Shown: positions 18,401 to 26,545 of the stretch, piece by piece
How the letters are laid out: every line of letters starts with the position of its first letter
How positions within the stretch are numbered: position 1 is the first letter of the stretch
DNA from: Hirschia maritima DSM 19733
GTDB lineage: Bacteria > Pseudomonadota > Alphaproteobacteria > Caulobacterales > Hyphomonadaceae
NCBI RefSeq assembly: GCF_000378345.1
Contig: NZ_KB899549.1
Span: 124,001 to 188,000 of the forward strand
DNA: 64,000 nucleotides
Direction of reading: 5' to 3'
Made by a program: the position numbers and the translations under genes
Notes under the pieces: model-generated
Seen by the model: only the letters and a program-made list of their open reading frames with translations
The model's database searches: none
What the model was told of the DNA's origin: nothing

Positions 18401-18663
18401 TCGATTGTATATCGACCATTTAGCGGGTTTAAATCTTCAAAATCGAGCAGTTCGAAAGGATAAACAATCTCGATATCGGCAGTCTGATGAAAAGCTTCTA
18501 CAATATTTTCAAGCGTGCCATTTTGAATGTTGAAATTGTAGTAGTTTTCATCTTCTTCCGACCAAGCAACACTAGAAAAAGACATCCAAAGCAGCAAACA
18601 GCCGAATGCTTTTCGAAGAAATGGCTCCCTTGAAAAATTTGAAGACTGTCGCCTAAACATCAT
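15439..18663 (-). CDS. TonB-dependent receptor with N-terminal STN signalling domain
   Basis: Outer-membrane transducer/transporter, 1074 residues. After the signal peptide (to about residue 35, SSVAWSEED) comes an STN domain (about 40-113: YNFNIQNGTLENIVEAFHQ, IEIVYPFELLDF, YTIEQALDALLKGTHLE, GIVVIRQ). This domain contacts FecR in the periplasm in the FecA paradigm. A linker, TonB-box-like VVRLRGTR, plug (EQGKFPDSNLAESLQRVPGV, QTATVRGFGPQFNNTLLNGR) and barrel ending PRFLVGMRYKF follow. It is a paralogue of the 10349-13255 receptor, which lacks STN. It precedes the sigma and fecR genes on the same strand. AGGG abuts the first of two adjacent ATG codons. The ligand is presumably a locus-specific galacto-oligosaccharide. 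Confidence 0.93.
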   Translation of the reverse strand: MMFRRQSSNFSREPFLRKAFGCLLLWMSFSSVAWSEEDENYYNFNIQNGTLENIVEAFHQTADIEIVYPFELLDFEDLNPLNGRYTIEQALDALLKGTHLESYLTEHGIVVIRQKPDSIDVEAPESTPLRNKQVLTTNDSEMIVETTSEDLPKRLSVVRLRGTRQSLQSSFARKRDSDVILDNIVQEEQGKFPDSNLAESLQRVPGVTISRVEGEGQTATVRGFGPQFNNTLLNGRKLASDAEGRGFNFDLIPAPLVGGIDVLKAAQAQIQDGGIGATIDLQIQKPLDLDEDLSIINSKIQYENQSGRITPDLYGHYSKSFLNEKVGILLSASMQTRAALVDKIHSSPLLTSVWSEEERKEVFLNGAGNNGVDRYFHPQQVNFIQANQQRDRIGVTTVFQWVPNDQFELTVDGVFAKFKLEASSVSNMMFNEVMTFHNVVADENNVLVSFDQIGRPFQTFIAQNRDSDVYQIGGKLEWQANEDVSFRFDLSQSSSQNNNAGKDYFVVIASDIAVQHYRNRGGYLAPSVSNFQFEDVGHDIDQDGINNEFDYVLGEQIIVPDVRHQSSWFSQREGQGDRDKVLEVKGDLDWDVNHNLLKKLRFGLHHSRQEKDHFNAHSVFPANSLYLDGTVPIPEELLQVSSRFQFASQLGHASTIGFLDFDVEDIISYLEQETTLSLRDELHDLQPGTSAGTFGETRLDAVSDLSRSYRIEEEVYSAFGVASLEHEINSFDLKLDLGARYSKTKTSSIGYVQQYIDIQPSSSRNDVLSVELAGFKQVESVSEYDDFLPSLNFSVQHGSGFVFRTALSETISRPNLSDLNPGRNTPQELRLSNLTGAGGNPNLQPYRSKNIDLSFEYYGDNGTSLAVGLFRKKLDGFIVRQIVQEKVNVPLPNNLALIVEDRRSILDDGVFLNVTRPINAGEIQIDGAEFSFLHSFKSLPGLGRNLGVGVNLTYVDSNREFDTQNAENNPVLPGLSNSKNVVLFYDDGKIDARLAYTSRDRYFTRLMGVEPLFVDAHYQLDARVSINIEEDVQLFVEGINITDQYSRQQGRFESTFNSFEAAGPRFLVGMRYKF

Positions 18664-18701
18664 CCCTACTAAATAAAGTACAATTCCACTTAAGTTGCAT
18701 C

Positions 18702-18717
18702 AATTGGTATACCATTT
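18702..18717. promoter_or_regulatory. Palindromic operator candidate upstream of the STN receptor
   Basis: AATTGGTATACCATTT contains the perfect 10-bp palindrome TGGTATACCA (18705-18714), 42-51 bases before the receptor start. This form (GT...AC core) is typical of FadR/UxuR-type GntR regulators, and a GntR/FCD gene lies in the locus at 34794. The link is inferred. Confidence 0.5.
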
Positions 18718-18754
18718 GTGCGCATTTGAAAAACTACTCTTCTAATTCTCACAA

Positions 18755-18794
18755 TACAAAAAGACACCAAAACTGTCCTCCAGTTTCGGTGTCT
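18755..18794 (-). terminator. Terminator of the glycosidase gene
   Basis: AGACACCAAAACTG and CAGTTTCGGTGTCT form a 14-bp stem with one mismatch and a 5-base loop. On the minus strand TTTTTGTATTG follows, 34 bases after the glycosidase stop. Confidence 0.9.
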
Positions 18795-18827
18795 AAAACT
18801 CATATAGAAGAAGGTTCTATTTTGAAC

Positions 18828-21227
18828 TTATTGAACAGAAACTTGAATTAACAATACTTCTTCTGAACCCAATTCGAATTCCTCTTCATATTTTTGAGCA
18901 GTCATCAAATCAACAATTGACAACTCAGCACCACTTTTGTGAGTCAGTTTTATTTTGTTTGTTGATTTTCCAACATTTAGAAGATTCACCAAGTAACTTC
19001 CGTCTTCTTGCTTAACGACACGGGAAATGTTGGTTTTGTAATCCTCACCGTTGTCTTCGCTAACAATGATATCAGGCATCTGATCAGCGACTTCTGATAG
19101 TGCAATTTCCCTTATTTCATCAATGCTGGATCCTTCATCGAGCACGATCAGCTTTCCATTGCTAGTTGAGAGTTTTTGTTCATGTAATTGTCCATATTCA
19201 TTCTTGGACAAACTCTCTTTTGAATCCACGACAATCGTACCACCTTGATCCAAATAAGCCTGCAAAGCTGCAACCTCTCCACTGGTGGCATAAGGCGTAT
19301 TATAAACCACGATAGTATCCCAATTTGCGTTGTCTTGCTTCTCTATAATATTTTGAGTCGCAAACCCCACAGGGAAACCCTCGAAGAAGAACTGCTCATA
19401 AAACTTGTTCGACTTCGTCATATAATCAGTTGTGTTGATAGCCGTTGTCTCTGAGTAGAAAATACGCAATGGGCGCTTTTGTTCGCGTAATGCAATTATC
19501 TCTTCAGAAAAGGTGTTCAAATCAAGCATAACCTGTGTCACCTCATTGGTAACATTTGGCTGCATGTTATTTGAACCGGCATATGCTCCGCCGAGTCCAG
19601 GATCAAAAAAGTCTAGCTCCCCCTCTAAACGGTCTTCAGGAGATCCATCCGGGTCACGTGCCCAGAACCACCCCATATTGGCGTCCATCCCCATCAAGGT
19701 GGCAAGCCAATAAACACTTCTGACATAGCTAGTACGCGTATCCAACTCTCTCCACTGCCCTGAAGACAGGAAGTGAGATTCTGAATTCACATTAATCTTA
19801 TCGGGACCAACAGATTCTAGGAAATCATGTAAAATTCCCATGCCTTTCCAATTGTAAGCATACTTCTCCATCCATTCATTTTTTACATGTGGACGAATGC
19901 TTTTGGTTCCCTTGGCTTTCGCATCATGACCTATCATCGTGGTCAGTTCAGTTAATGCTTCAATGTCCAAACCATGCGAACGAGAGTCTTCGTAAAAAGT
20001 ACGCGGGAAAATTTTGATATGTGTGTCTGCTTCAGGATTCACTGCATGAAGCTCGTCTTGCATGAATGTGAACCATTCAGTCGTACGATGCATATTATAG
20101 CGAGACCAATCATACCATTTCGGAGTTCCGATTAATGCAGAATCGATAGGGATTTCAATTTGAACATCATCAAAACTTGAGAAATCGGATTGCCAATTTG
20201 CATTCAACGAAGCCAAATCCCCGTCATAAGTTTCACTCAAAAACGCTTGGAACTTCGCGAGCGTGTATGATGAAATGCCCTGCATCTCTTCATAATTATG
20301 CGTCCAATGCCCTTTTTCAGCATACCAGTGTGGTTCATTGGCGAGTACAAAGCCAAGCTCAATAACCTTTTTGCCCTTGGTAACCTCTGCCGACTTACGC
20401 AGAATTTTACTCCAGACTTCGCGAGCCAACGGGTTATCCAGGTCAAACCCTTGGAACAATGCACGACCTTTACGAATCTCAGGCTCTTTGGCTTCTACCC
20501 ATTCAGGAATCCCCATTAGCCACGCGACAAGATACCCAATATTATCATCTGGAATATCTGTCAGTTCTTTTAAAAGCTCTTCATCAAATGTACCATCTTC
20601 CTTCACAAGGAAGGAATTTATGGCTCGATCATGGTCCACAGGGTATAGGTTTTCTCCTCCGTGATACAACGCACCTAAATGATCGTTATAAATGTCGGGG
20701 TGCCCCAGCGGTTGTCCAACAGTCTTGGAGAAGTAATCGTATGGGAATGTTGGCTTCCCCTCGCCGTTAACAAACATGTTGTCACCAGCTGTCGTATTTT
20801 GCCAGTCAACTTTACGTACTGGACGACGCTTAATTTCACCACTGATAACTTTATTCAGATCTGCAATGCCGTCATCTAATATTTCGATGACTTTCTGACG
20901 TTCAAAGTCAGGCAATTCTTTAGCCAATTGTTCTTTATTGGGAGCATAGTAGCGCTCGTAACCGAATGCCGCTTCAATTGCTTCGTAATTGTCTTCATCC
21001 CAGTTTGCAAATTTTAGAAATTGCTCTGCAAACCAAACAACGGATTCCTCCCTGGTCACATCCAACCCTTTGGATTCCGCTTGCTTCATCAATTGTTCTA
21101 TATGCTCTAACTTCGAGAGCGCCTCTTGTTCATAGACATTTACTTCAGGAACAACTGATTGGGTTGAACAACTAGCAGTCATTAGACCAATTGCTAAAAA
21201 TACAGAGTTTCTCAGTTCGCGTTTCAT
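18828..21227 (-). CDS. GH42-like (clan GH-A) glycoside hydrolase, candidate galactanase/beta-carrageenase
   Basis: Exported 799-residue enzyme. The preferred ATG at 21227 has GGGGAGG upstream; an earlier in-frame ATG at 21263 does not. The signal sequence ends LMTASCSTQ with Cys20, a weak lipobox. A (beta/alpha)8-type core spans about 60-560. The likely acid/base is Glu298 in FVLANEPHWYAE, and the likely nucleophile is Glu483 in NVNSESHFLSS. The spacing suits clan GH-A. The following region (about 585-680: RPLRIFYSETTAINTTDYM, WDTIVVYNTPYAT, LDQGGTIVVDSK) resembles the flavodoxin-like trimerisation domain of GH42. A C-terminal beta domain closes the protein. From recollection, GH42-like beta-carrageenases were classed as GH167, which would fit this locus. 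GH42 or a related unclassified family remains possible. Divergently transcribed from the FG-GAP gene. Confidence 0.72.
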   Translation of the reverse strand: MKRELRNSVFLAIGLMTASCSTQSVVPEVNVYEQEALSKLEHIEQLMKQAESKGLDVTREESVVWFAEQFLKFANWDEDNYEAIEAAFGYERYYAPNKEQLAKELPDFERQKVIEILDDGIADLNKVISGEIKRRPVRKVDWQNTTAGDNMFVNGEGKPTFPYDYFSKTVGQPLGHPDIYNDHLGALYHGGENLYPVDHDRAINSFLVKEDGTFDEELLKELTDIPDDNIGYLVAWLMGIPEWVEAKEPEIRKGRALFQGFDLDNPLAREVWSKILRKSAEVTKGKKVIELGFVLANEPHWYAEKGHWTHNYEEMQGISSYTLAKFQAFLSETYDGDLASLNANWQSDFSSFDDVQIEIPIDSALIGTPKWYDWSRYNMHRTTEWFTFMQDELHAVNPEADTHIKIFPRTFYEDSRSHGLDIEALTELTTMIGHDAKAKGTKSIRPHVKNEWMEKYAYNWKGMGILHDFLESVGPDKINVNSESHFLSSGQWRELDTRTSYVRSVYWLATLMGMDANMGWFWARDPDGSPEDRLEGELDFFDPGLGGAYAGSNNMQPNVTNEVTQVMLDLNTFSEEIIALREQKRPLRIFYSETTAINTTDYMTKSNKFYEQFFFEGFPVGFATQNIIEKQDNANWDTIVVYNTPYATSGEVAALQAYLDQGGTIVVDSKESLSKNEYGQLHEQKLSTSNGKLIVLDEGSSIDEIREIALSEVADQMPDIIVSEDNGEDYKTNISRVVKQEDGSYLVNLLNVGKSTNKIKLTHKSGAELSIVDLMTAQKYEEEFELGSEEVLLIQVSVQ

Positions 21228-21327
21228 ACGATCCTCCCCAGAAACGTAATATGGTTGAGACATAGCATTCGCCAGTCCGAATTTCTAATTGCCTAGATAG
21301 TTAGCATGGACCTTCCATAATCACAAC

Positions 21328-21342
21328 AAACATCATATGATT
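21328..21342. promoter_or_regulatory. Operator-like motif in the glycosidase/FG-GAP divergent promoter
   Basis: AAACATCATATGATT; on the minus strand AATCATATGATGTTT, 13 of 15 positions as in the 30788 copy. It lies between the two divergent starts (21227 and 21398). Confidence 0.55.
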
Positions 21343-21397
21343 AAAATAATAGTATGTTATGTTTCTATACAAAATAAAGACTCTGGGAGGACCAAAA

Positions 21398-23317
21398 ATG
21401 AAACTCAAATACATTGCGACTAGGCCTAATCACACTAAATTGCTAATTTGCGCAGGATCATTCCTGATGCTTTCAAATTGCTACTCAGCCCAATTTGTTG
21501 CCAACTCCCAAGATACTCATGGTGCTGAAGATACGCCTATCTTCACTGAAGATCACACTGACATTTCATTTGAACACAAACCTCGACGCAAATGGGACAA
21601 CGCAATAATTGCAGACCTAGACAAGGATGGGCACCAAGACCTCCTTCTCACTGATCACGGTTACAGCATAAAACTGTATTGGAATGACGATGGTAAGTTT
21701 GGTAAAGGCACGGATATCATCATGGGAGACATGCATGGTATCACCGTTGGTGATTATAACAGTGATGGTGATCTAGATATTCTAATTTCTCGTGGTGGTG
21801 GCTCAGGAACAAACGCAAGAAATGCCAAGATATTCAGTGTAAACCGTGACCGACAATTACGCGAACCACCTGCATTTGAAGAAGCCTTCAAAAAAATGCG
21901 CGGCCGAACAACGAAACTATTTGACGGCGACAATGACGGTGACCTTGATCTTATTCTAACAGGTATTCCCTTAGACTTTACCGATCCTAAAGGAGCTAAC
22001 CATGTATATGAAAACGATGGACTAGGTGAAATTGCATTTAAAGATTATCTGCCCGCAACATCTAGAGAAACGCACCGCATACTCATCACAGATTACAACA
22101 ATGACAATATCCCTGATCTAATCTTTTATGGCGATAGTAACATGTCGCTACTCAAGGGTAATGGAGATCTCACATATGATGACGTGTCTAGCTCTGCTTT
22201 AAATTTTGATCTCGAAAACTCAAACCACATAACCTCAATAGCTGAGATTGATTACGATAATGATGGCGACCTCGACCTCTATTTAACGCGCGCCACTGAG
22301 CTGGAACATGGAACAACTTTCTATAATAAAGACACTCAAACTCTAGCTTTTTTCACCAAACGCCAAAGGTTTCGCTTGGATGACGTTGAAATAGGCGAAA
22401 CACTTGAAATCGAAAATTACCAAGCTGGTTGGCCTCATTTCCCTGTGTGGGTCGGAGAGTCTGGATATCGTTATGAATTTGAAGGCGAGACACACAGCGG
22501 CCGAGATCTAAAAATAGTTGCCAGTGCGGCATTGGGTTGGCCAGATGAACAAGAAAAAAGAGGTTTCCATTTTGGATATGTTGGCAATCAGAAATGGCGA
22601 TTTGAGACGTATTCTTTTCCTCCTATGACCGCTATTATTAAAGGAGTGAAAAACTATAATTCATCACCCACCTCCTCTGGTCCGCAAGATATTTTACTTG
22701 AGAATACGGGAAACGGGTTTGTCGATGCAACATCCAAAGCCGGCTTAAAATCTGGCATACATTCAATGGGGTCGGCAATTGGTGACTTCAACAATGATGG
22801 CTTTCCTGACATCTTTATCGTAAAGCGCGGAGACCCTACAAAAGAAAACCACAACGCTCTCTACCTCAATCAAGGTGACAGTACGTTCAAAGAAGAAAAA
22901 AACCACGGCGCGATTACCACCGAATTAGGATCAATTGGTTTTAACGCTGAAACATTTGACTATAACCAAGATGGTTTAATCGATCTGATCACAAGCAATG
23001 AGCGTGGCAAATGGCATTTGTTCAAAAACACTGCTGATTTTAACGAAGCTAAGTTTGTAAACATTCAAGTCGGCTCCTCACCCAAAACTAACGCAAGCGC
23101 AATTGGCGCTTTGGTGAAATTAGAAGCATGTGATCAAACTCAAACGCGTCGCGTTGGAAGCTCTTCATCGCCATATTCGCAAAGTTTCAATACAGACATT
23201 CATTTTGGTTTGGGAGAATGTTCTGAAGACTTAACTGTCACAGTTCAATGGTCCGATGGCGGAACTGAACACGCTACAGTTAAAAAGACAAACACGACTT
23301 TTAGTATCGGAAATTAG
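21398..23317 (+). CDS. FG-GAP/VCBS beta-propeller lipoprotein with C-terminal ASPIC/UnbV domain (paralogue 1)
   Basis: 639 residues from the ATG at 21398, which has GGGAGG seven bases upstream. The signal peptide has lipobox-like LSNC. Repeated calcium-binding FG-GAP blades carry DxDxDG loops: DLDKDGHQD, DYNSDGDLD, DGDNDGDLD, DYDNDGDLD, DFNNDGFPD and DYNQDGLID. An insertion of about 120 residues (roughly 320-440, from LAFFTKRQRF to GVKNYN) interrupts the propeller and contains GYVGNQKWRFE. The C-terminus (AIGALVKLEACDQ, RRVGSSSSPYSQSF, HFGLGECSEDLTVTVQWSDGG) is an ASPIC/UnbV domain. No catalytic motif was recognised. Such proteins are surface or periplasmic adhesin/binding types. Glycan capture is a plausible role but is inferred from the locus. 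It is divergent from the glycosidase and has a paralogue at 44557-46437. Confidence 0.88.
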   Translation: MKLKYIATRPNHTKLLICAGSFLMLSNCYSAQFVANSQDTHGAEDTPIFTEDHTDISFEHKPRRKWDNAIIADLDKDGHQDLLLTDHGYSIKLYWNDDGKFGKGTDIIMGDMHGITVGDYNSDGDLDILISRGGGSGTNARNAKIFSVNRDRQLREPPAFEEAFKKMRGRTTKLFDGDNDGDLDLILTGIPLDFTDPKGANHVYENDGLGEIAFKDYLPATSRETHRILITDYNNDNIPDLIFYGDSNMSLLKGNGDLTYDDVSSSALNFDLENSNHITSIAEIDYDNDGDLDLYLTRATELEHGTTFYNKDTQTLAFFTKRQRFRLDDVEIGETLEIENYQAGWPHFPVWVGESGYRYEFEGETHSGRDLKIVASAALGWPDEQEKRGFHFGYVGNQKWRFETYSFPPMTAIIKGVKNYNSSPTSSGPQDILLENTGNGFVDATSKAGLKSGIHSMGSAIGDFNNDGFPDIFIVKRGDPTKENHNALYLNQGDSTFKEEKNHGAITTELGSIGFNAETFDYNQDGLIDLITSNERGKWHLFKNTADFNEAKFVNIQVGSSPKTNASAIGALVKLEACDQTQTRRVGSSSSPYSQSFNTDIHFGLGECSEDLTVTVQWSDGGTEHATVKKTNTTFSIGN

Positions 23318-23321
23318 AACA

Positions 23322-23360
23322 AAAAAAAGCAGCCTCAAACGAATAATGAGGCTGCTTTTT
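23322..23360. terminator. Bidirectional terminator between FG-GAP gene and sulfatase
   Basis: AAAAAGCAGCCTCA and TGAGGCTGCTTTTT are exact inverted repeats around a 9-base loop. They provide a T run in both directions between converging genes. Confidence 0.93.
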
Positions 23361-23378
23361 ACTTAGTTTACGAATGCT

Positions 23379-24935
23379 CTATTGAATACTGTCAGCTATC
23401 CGTTTTTCCAATCTTACCGCTGACGGGTCTTCCACCTCAATAAGACGTTGTTTCAAACGCTGACGGAGCCGCAACACTGTGTCTGAATACTCTGTATCAT
23501 TGATGAGATTAGTCACCTCACCCGGATCATTTTTGAGATTGTAAAGCTCATCTCTGGAGTCGCCCGGATTCCAAACATATTTATACTCAGACGTCCGGAT
23601 CGCGCGCAATCCAAACCATGCACCATTATACCATTCATATGCATAAAGCGCATCATCATCTTCGTCGCTAATCGCCTCATCACCCTTTATCATTAAGGGA
23701 GTCAAAGTTTCTCCATCAATGGGCCCATCCGCTTTTAGCTTCATCCACTCATTAAGCGTTGCTGGCACATCCAAAAGAGACACGTGGCGGTTAACTATAC
23801 GTGGCTCAATATCTGGGTCGCGCATCAATAATGGAATTCTCATAAGCTCGTCGTAAGCATATGCCGACTTATCATAAAGCCCATGTTCTCCAAGCATGCT
23901 TCCCTGATCTCCAATGAAGACAACATGGAGATCATCCCAAATACCTTCTTCCTTGGCAGTATCGATAATCTCACCTACAGCACGATCAAGCATAGCAATC
24001 GCCCCATAATAGTGCGCTCTAGATTCCAACCAGTCTTCGTCTGTCATATGAGACACTTCATGCCATGGCCACCATGGTACTTCTTGGCTAATTGGCTTGT
24101 TTACGCGCTCAGCCAAATGATTTGAAGGAACATCTATTTCTTCATTTGGGAACATACTCGCATATGGCTCAGGGACACGATATGGAGGATGTGGCTGACT
24201 AAAACTGATCACTCCGAAAAATGGGCGCTCATCCTTAGCAGCTTGACGCAACATTTCCTGCCCTGCTCGAACCTTCTGAGCCGCTTGTGTGTCGTCATAC
24301 GTACCTTCTAAAGTAAGATAGTACTGGTTTTTCTCACCATTCGCATCACGCTCACCTTCAAGATACCGACGCGTTTGATCCAGTCTTCCATAGGGAGCAA
24401 ACTGAGTTTCGTGATCAATGAGTTCTTTGTCATAAGTATCTACAAACTCGGCCCCGCGCTTGATCATCCCTTTTGGGCCCAAATGCCACTTTCCAACATA
24501 CCCCACAAAGTAACCAGCATCCGCCGCACCTCGGATAATGCCACCTTCCGCATCATTCAGATTAGTTTGCCTTGAATGCCAAAGTGCAACATTATCATCC
24601 AACCCTGTGCGATGCCCCCATCGTCCAGTGAAGAATGCCGCCCTAGATGGAGAACAAAGTCCAGTTGTTGTCATCGCCATATCAAAACGCGTAGATTGCG
24701 CCGCAAGCGCGTCAATATTAGGGGTAGGAACAGGACCGCCGCGATGCGAAAAAGTATCAAAGCGCATGTCATCAAACATCAAGACCAGCACGTTCGGGTT
24801 TTCACCCTTTTTCGCCTGAACTTGTTCAATAGACTCTTTGGGCTGGGCTTCTTGTTGTGCTTTGGTATCCGTAGCCGAGCATGCGCCCAATATTAGTGCT
24901 GAGGCGGCAATAGAAACATAGATTTTTTTCATCAT
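23379..24935 (-). CDS. Formylglycine-dependent sulfatase, lipoprotein
   Basis: 518 residues. Lipobox LGAC with Cys19. Metal ligands Asp55-Asp56 (LMFDDMRFD). Canonical maturation motif C94-S-P-S-R-A-A-F-F-T-G-R. Further conserved motifs are VGKWHLGPKG, FSQPHPPYRVP, FIGDQGSMLGEHG and YNLKNDPGEVTNL. It hydrolyses sulfate esters in the periplasm, probably on galactan oligosaccharides. Its start overlaps the stop of the preceding sulfatase in TAATG, so the two are translationally coupled and likely act together. It diverges clearly from the other three sulfatases (the FDDMR sequence and the C-terminal region), suggesting a different sulfate position, but subfamily assignment needs a database comparison. 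Confidence 0.93.
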   Translation of the reverse strand: MMKKIYVSIAASALILGACSATDTKAQQEAQPKESIEQVQAKKGENPNVLVLMFDDMRFDTFSHRGGPVPTPNIDALAAQSTRFDMAMTTTGLCSPSRAAFFTGRWGHRTGLDDNVALWHSRQTNLNDAEGGIIRGAADAGYFVGYVGKWHLGPKGMIKRGAEFVDTYDKELIDHETQFAPYGRLDQTRRYLEGERDANGEKNQYYLTLEGTYDDTQAAQKVRAGQEMLRQAAKDERPFFGVISFSQPHPPYRVPEPYASMFPNEEIDVPSNHLAERVNKPISQEVPWWPWHEVSHMTDEDWLESRAHYYGAIAMLDRAVGEIIDTAKEEGIWDDLHVVFIGDQGSMLGEHGLYDKSAYAYDELMRIPLLMRDPDIEPRIVNRHVSLLDVPATLNEWMKLKADGPIDGETLTPLMIKGDEAISDEDDDALYAYEWYNGAWFGLRAIRTSEYKYVWNPGDSRDELYNLKNDPGEVTNLINDTEYSDTVLRLRQRLKQRLIEVEDPSAVRLEKRIADSIQ

Positions 24936-26437
24936 TACTTTGCACTCTCTTCCAAATCACCATCCCATTTAGGCGGCCACTCATTCCAGATAGGAACGCT
25001 CTGCCGTCCCATCTCTGATTCCCAATTTTCAAACTCTTCTTTCAGCTTTTTATTGGTGTCTTTTTTACGCTTCTTGGTATCGAATTTTTCTTCCTTGTCC
25101 GCGCCAATATCATATAGCATTTCTGCGCCTCTAACTGTCACGCGCTTATCATCGCCAATCAAAACACCTGTTTTCCAATTTGCATTGGCGTCATTATTTA
25201 TATAGCGCCAGAACAGCTTTTCGTGCGGCATATCTTTAAACGCAGCATCCTGAACGAATGGCACTAGGTTTACACCATCTAACGGTTGTTCTGTGGAAGG
25301 CTCTAGTCCATTAACAGCCACCATAGTTGCCAAAATATCCAATGAACTAACAGGGTGAGGATAATCTACACCAGCGGGAACTTGAGCAGGCCAACGCATA
25401 GCAAAAGGCACGCGAACTCCCCCTTCAAACAAATCCCCTTTCCCTCCTTTAAAAGGCAGATTGATGGAACCATTCTTGGCTCTTACCAATGGTCCCCCAT
25501 TATCCGATAGAAAGAAAACAATCGTATTATCTGCTATTTCCAGCTCATCAAGCGTGTCGAGCAAACGACCGACCCCATCATCAACGGCACTAACCATTCC
25601 TGCATAAATTTTACGTTTTTCATCTTCAATGTGTGGAAAACGATCTGTGTATCTAGGCGGTGCTTGCAAAGGCGCGTGCGGCGCATTGTAAGCCAAATAC
25701 ATAAAGAATGGCTCGTCCTTTTTGCGCTTCACAAAATCAACAGCTTCGTCTGAGAGTATATCAGTTAGATACCCTTTTGCGTCAATCTTGTCTCGGTTCT
25801 TCACAAGACGCGTCTGATAAAGGTGAGCTGAAGACTTAGCTTTAGAAAGGTCCACATCTCTGTATTTTTCGGCGTAGTAATTATGTCCACCATTGGTGAA
25901 ACCAAAAAACTCGTCAAACCCACGTTCCAATGGGTGAAAGTTTGGGTGATTTCCCATATGCCACTTACCAATGATGGTGCTTGTATATCCTGCTGGTTCT
26001 ATTACGGCGGGGATCATGTTTTCGGAAAGAGGAAGCCCAGCATTGGGATCTTCTGGATTTTCACTCGCATTTAAATCATATCCAAAACGAGACTGATAAC
26101 GCCCGGTCAACAAACCTGCGCGACTTGGGCCACATACAGGGAAAGACACATAGCCGCGATCAAATCGAACGCCTTCATCGGCAATGCGATCTATATTGGG
26201 GGTTGGAATATCTTTGCTGCCATTAAAGCCCACATCTGCATACCCCTGATCATCTGTCAAAATCACGATAACATTGGGCGTTTCTGCAGCTATTGAAGCT
26301 GGTGCAACCCTTGCCACCGGAGGGTTTTCTTGAACTGCACAAGCCGACGCGGAGATCCCGACCAATGCAAATGCCAGCACTTTTTGTAATGTCTTCACCG
26401 GTACCAAAATTTTGGTACCTTTCAACAAGGGGGTCAT
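24935..26437 (-). CDS. Formylglycine-dependent sulfatase, lipoprotein
   Basis: 500 residues from the ATG at 26437, preceded by AGGGAAG; an in-frame ATG at 26470 has no ribosome site and falls in an inverted repeat. The N-terminal hydrophobic stretch ends in the lipobox-like SASAC (Cys33). Metal ligands Asp62-Asp63 (LTDDQGYADVG). Maturation motif C102-G-P-S-R-A-G-L-L-T-G-R. IGKWHMG, YNAPHAPLQAPPRY and FLSDNGGP follow. The closest relative in the window is the sulfatase at 35598-37019, which shares CGPSRAG, the DEFYGF/DEFFGF motif and [13 protein letters not shown]-type loops. It is the first gene of a coupled pair with the sulfatase at 23379. Its promoter must lie in the 108 bases after the upstream receptor stop. 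Confidence 0.93.
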   Translation of the reverse strand: MTPLLKGTKILVPVKTLQKVLAFALVGISASACAVQENPPVARVAPASIAAETPNVIVILTDDQGYADVGFNGSKDIPTPNIDRIADEGVRFDRGYVSFPVCGPSRAGLLTGRYQSRFGYDLNASENPEDPNAGLPLSENMIPAVIEPAGYTSTIIGKWHMGNHPNFHPLERGFDEFFGFTNGGHNYYAEKYRDVDLSKAKSSAHLYQTRLVKNRDKIDAKGYLTDILSDEAVDFVKRKKDEPFFMYLAYNAPHAPLQAPPRYTDRFPHIEDEKRKIYAGMVSAVDDGVGRLLDTLDELEIADNTIVFFLSDNGGPLVRAKNGSINLPFKGGKGDLFEGGVRVPFAMRWPAQVPAGVDYPHPVSSLDILATMVAVNGLEPSTEQPLDGVNLVPFVQDAAFKDMPHEKLFWRYINNDANANWKTGVLIGDDKRVTVRGAEMLYDIGADKEEKFDTKKRKKDTNKKLKEEFENWESEMGRQSVPIWNEWPPKWDGDLEESAK

Positions 26438-26461
26438 TTCGCTTTCTTCCCTAAAGCTAAA

Positions 26462-26477
26462 TACAAACATATTTGTA
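26462..26477. promoter_or_regulatory. Inverted repeat before the sulfatase pair
   Basis: TACAAACATATTTGTA has 6-bp arms around CATA and lies 25 bases before the sulfatase start. Its AAACATAT half equals the first half of the recurrent locus motif. It may be an operator or part of the promoter. Confidence 0.4.
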
Positions 26478-26519
26478 AAAAAAGGGCCGAGCGGTTGGAG
26501 GAAATCCGCTCGGCCCTTT
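26475..26519 (-). terminator. Terminator of the third receptor gene
   Basis: AAAGGGCCGAGCGG and CCGCTCGGCCCTTT form a perfect 14-bp GC-rich stem. On the minus strand seven T follow. It starts 26 bases past the receptor stop. Confidence 0.95.
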
Positions 26520-26545
26520 AGGTCATGCTAATCTAGAAATTTAGA

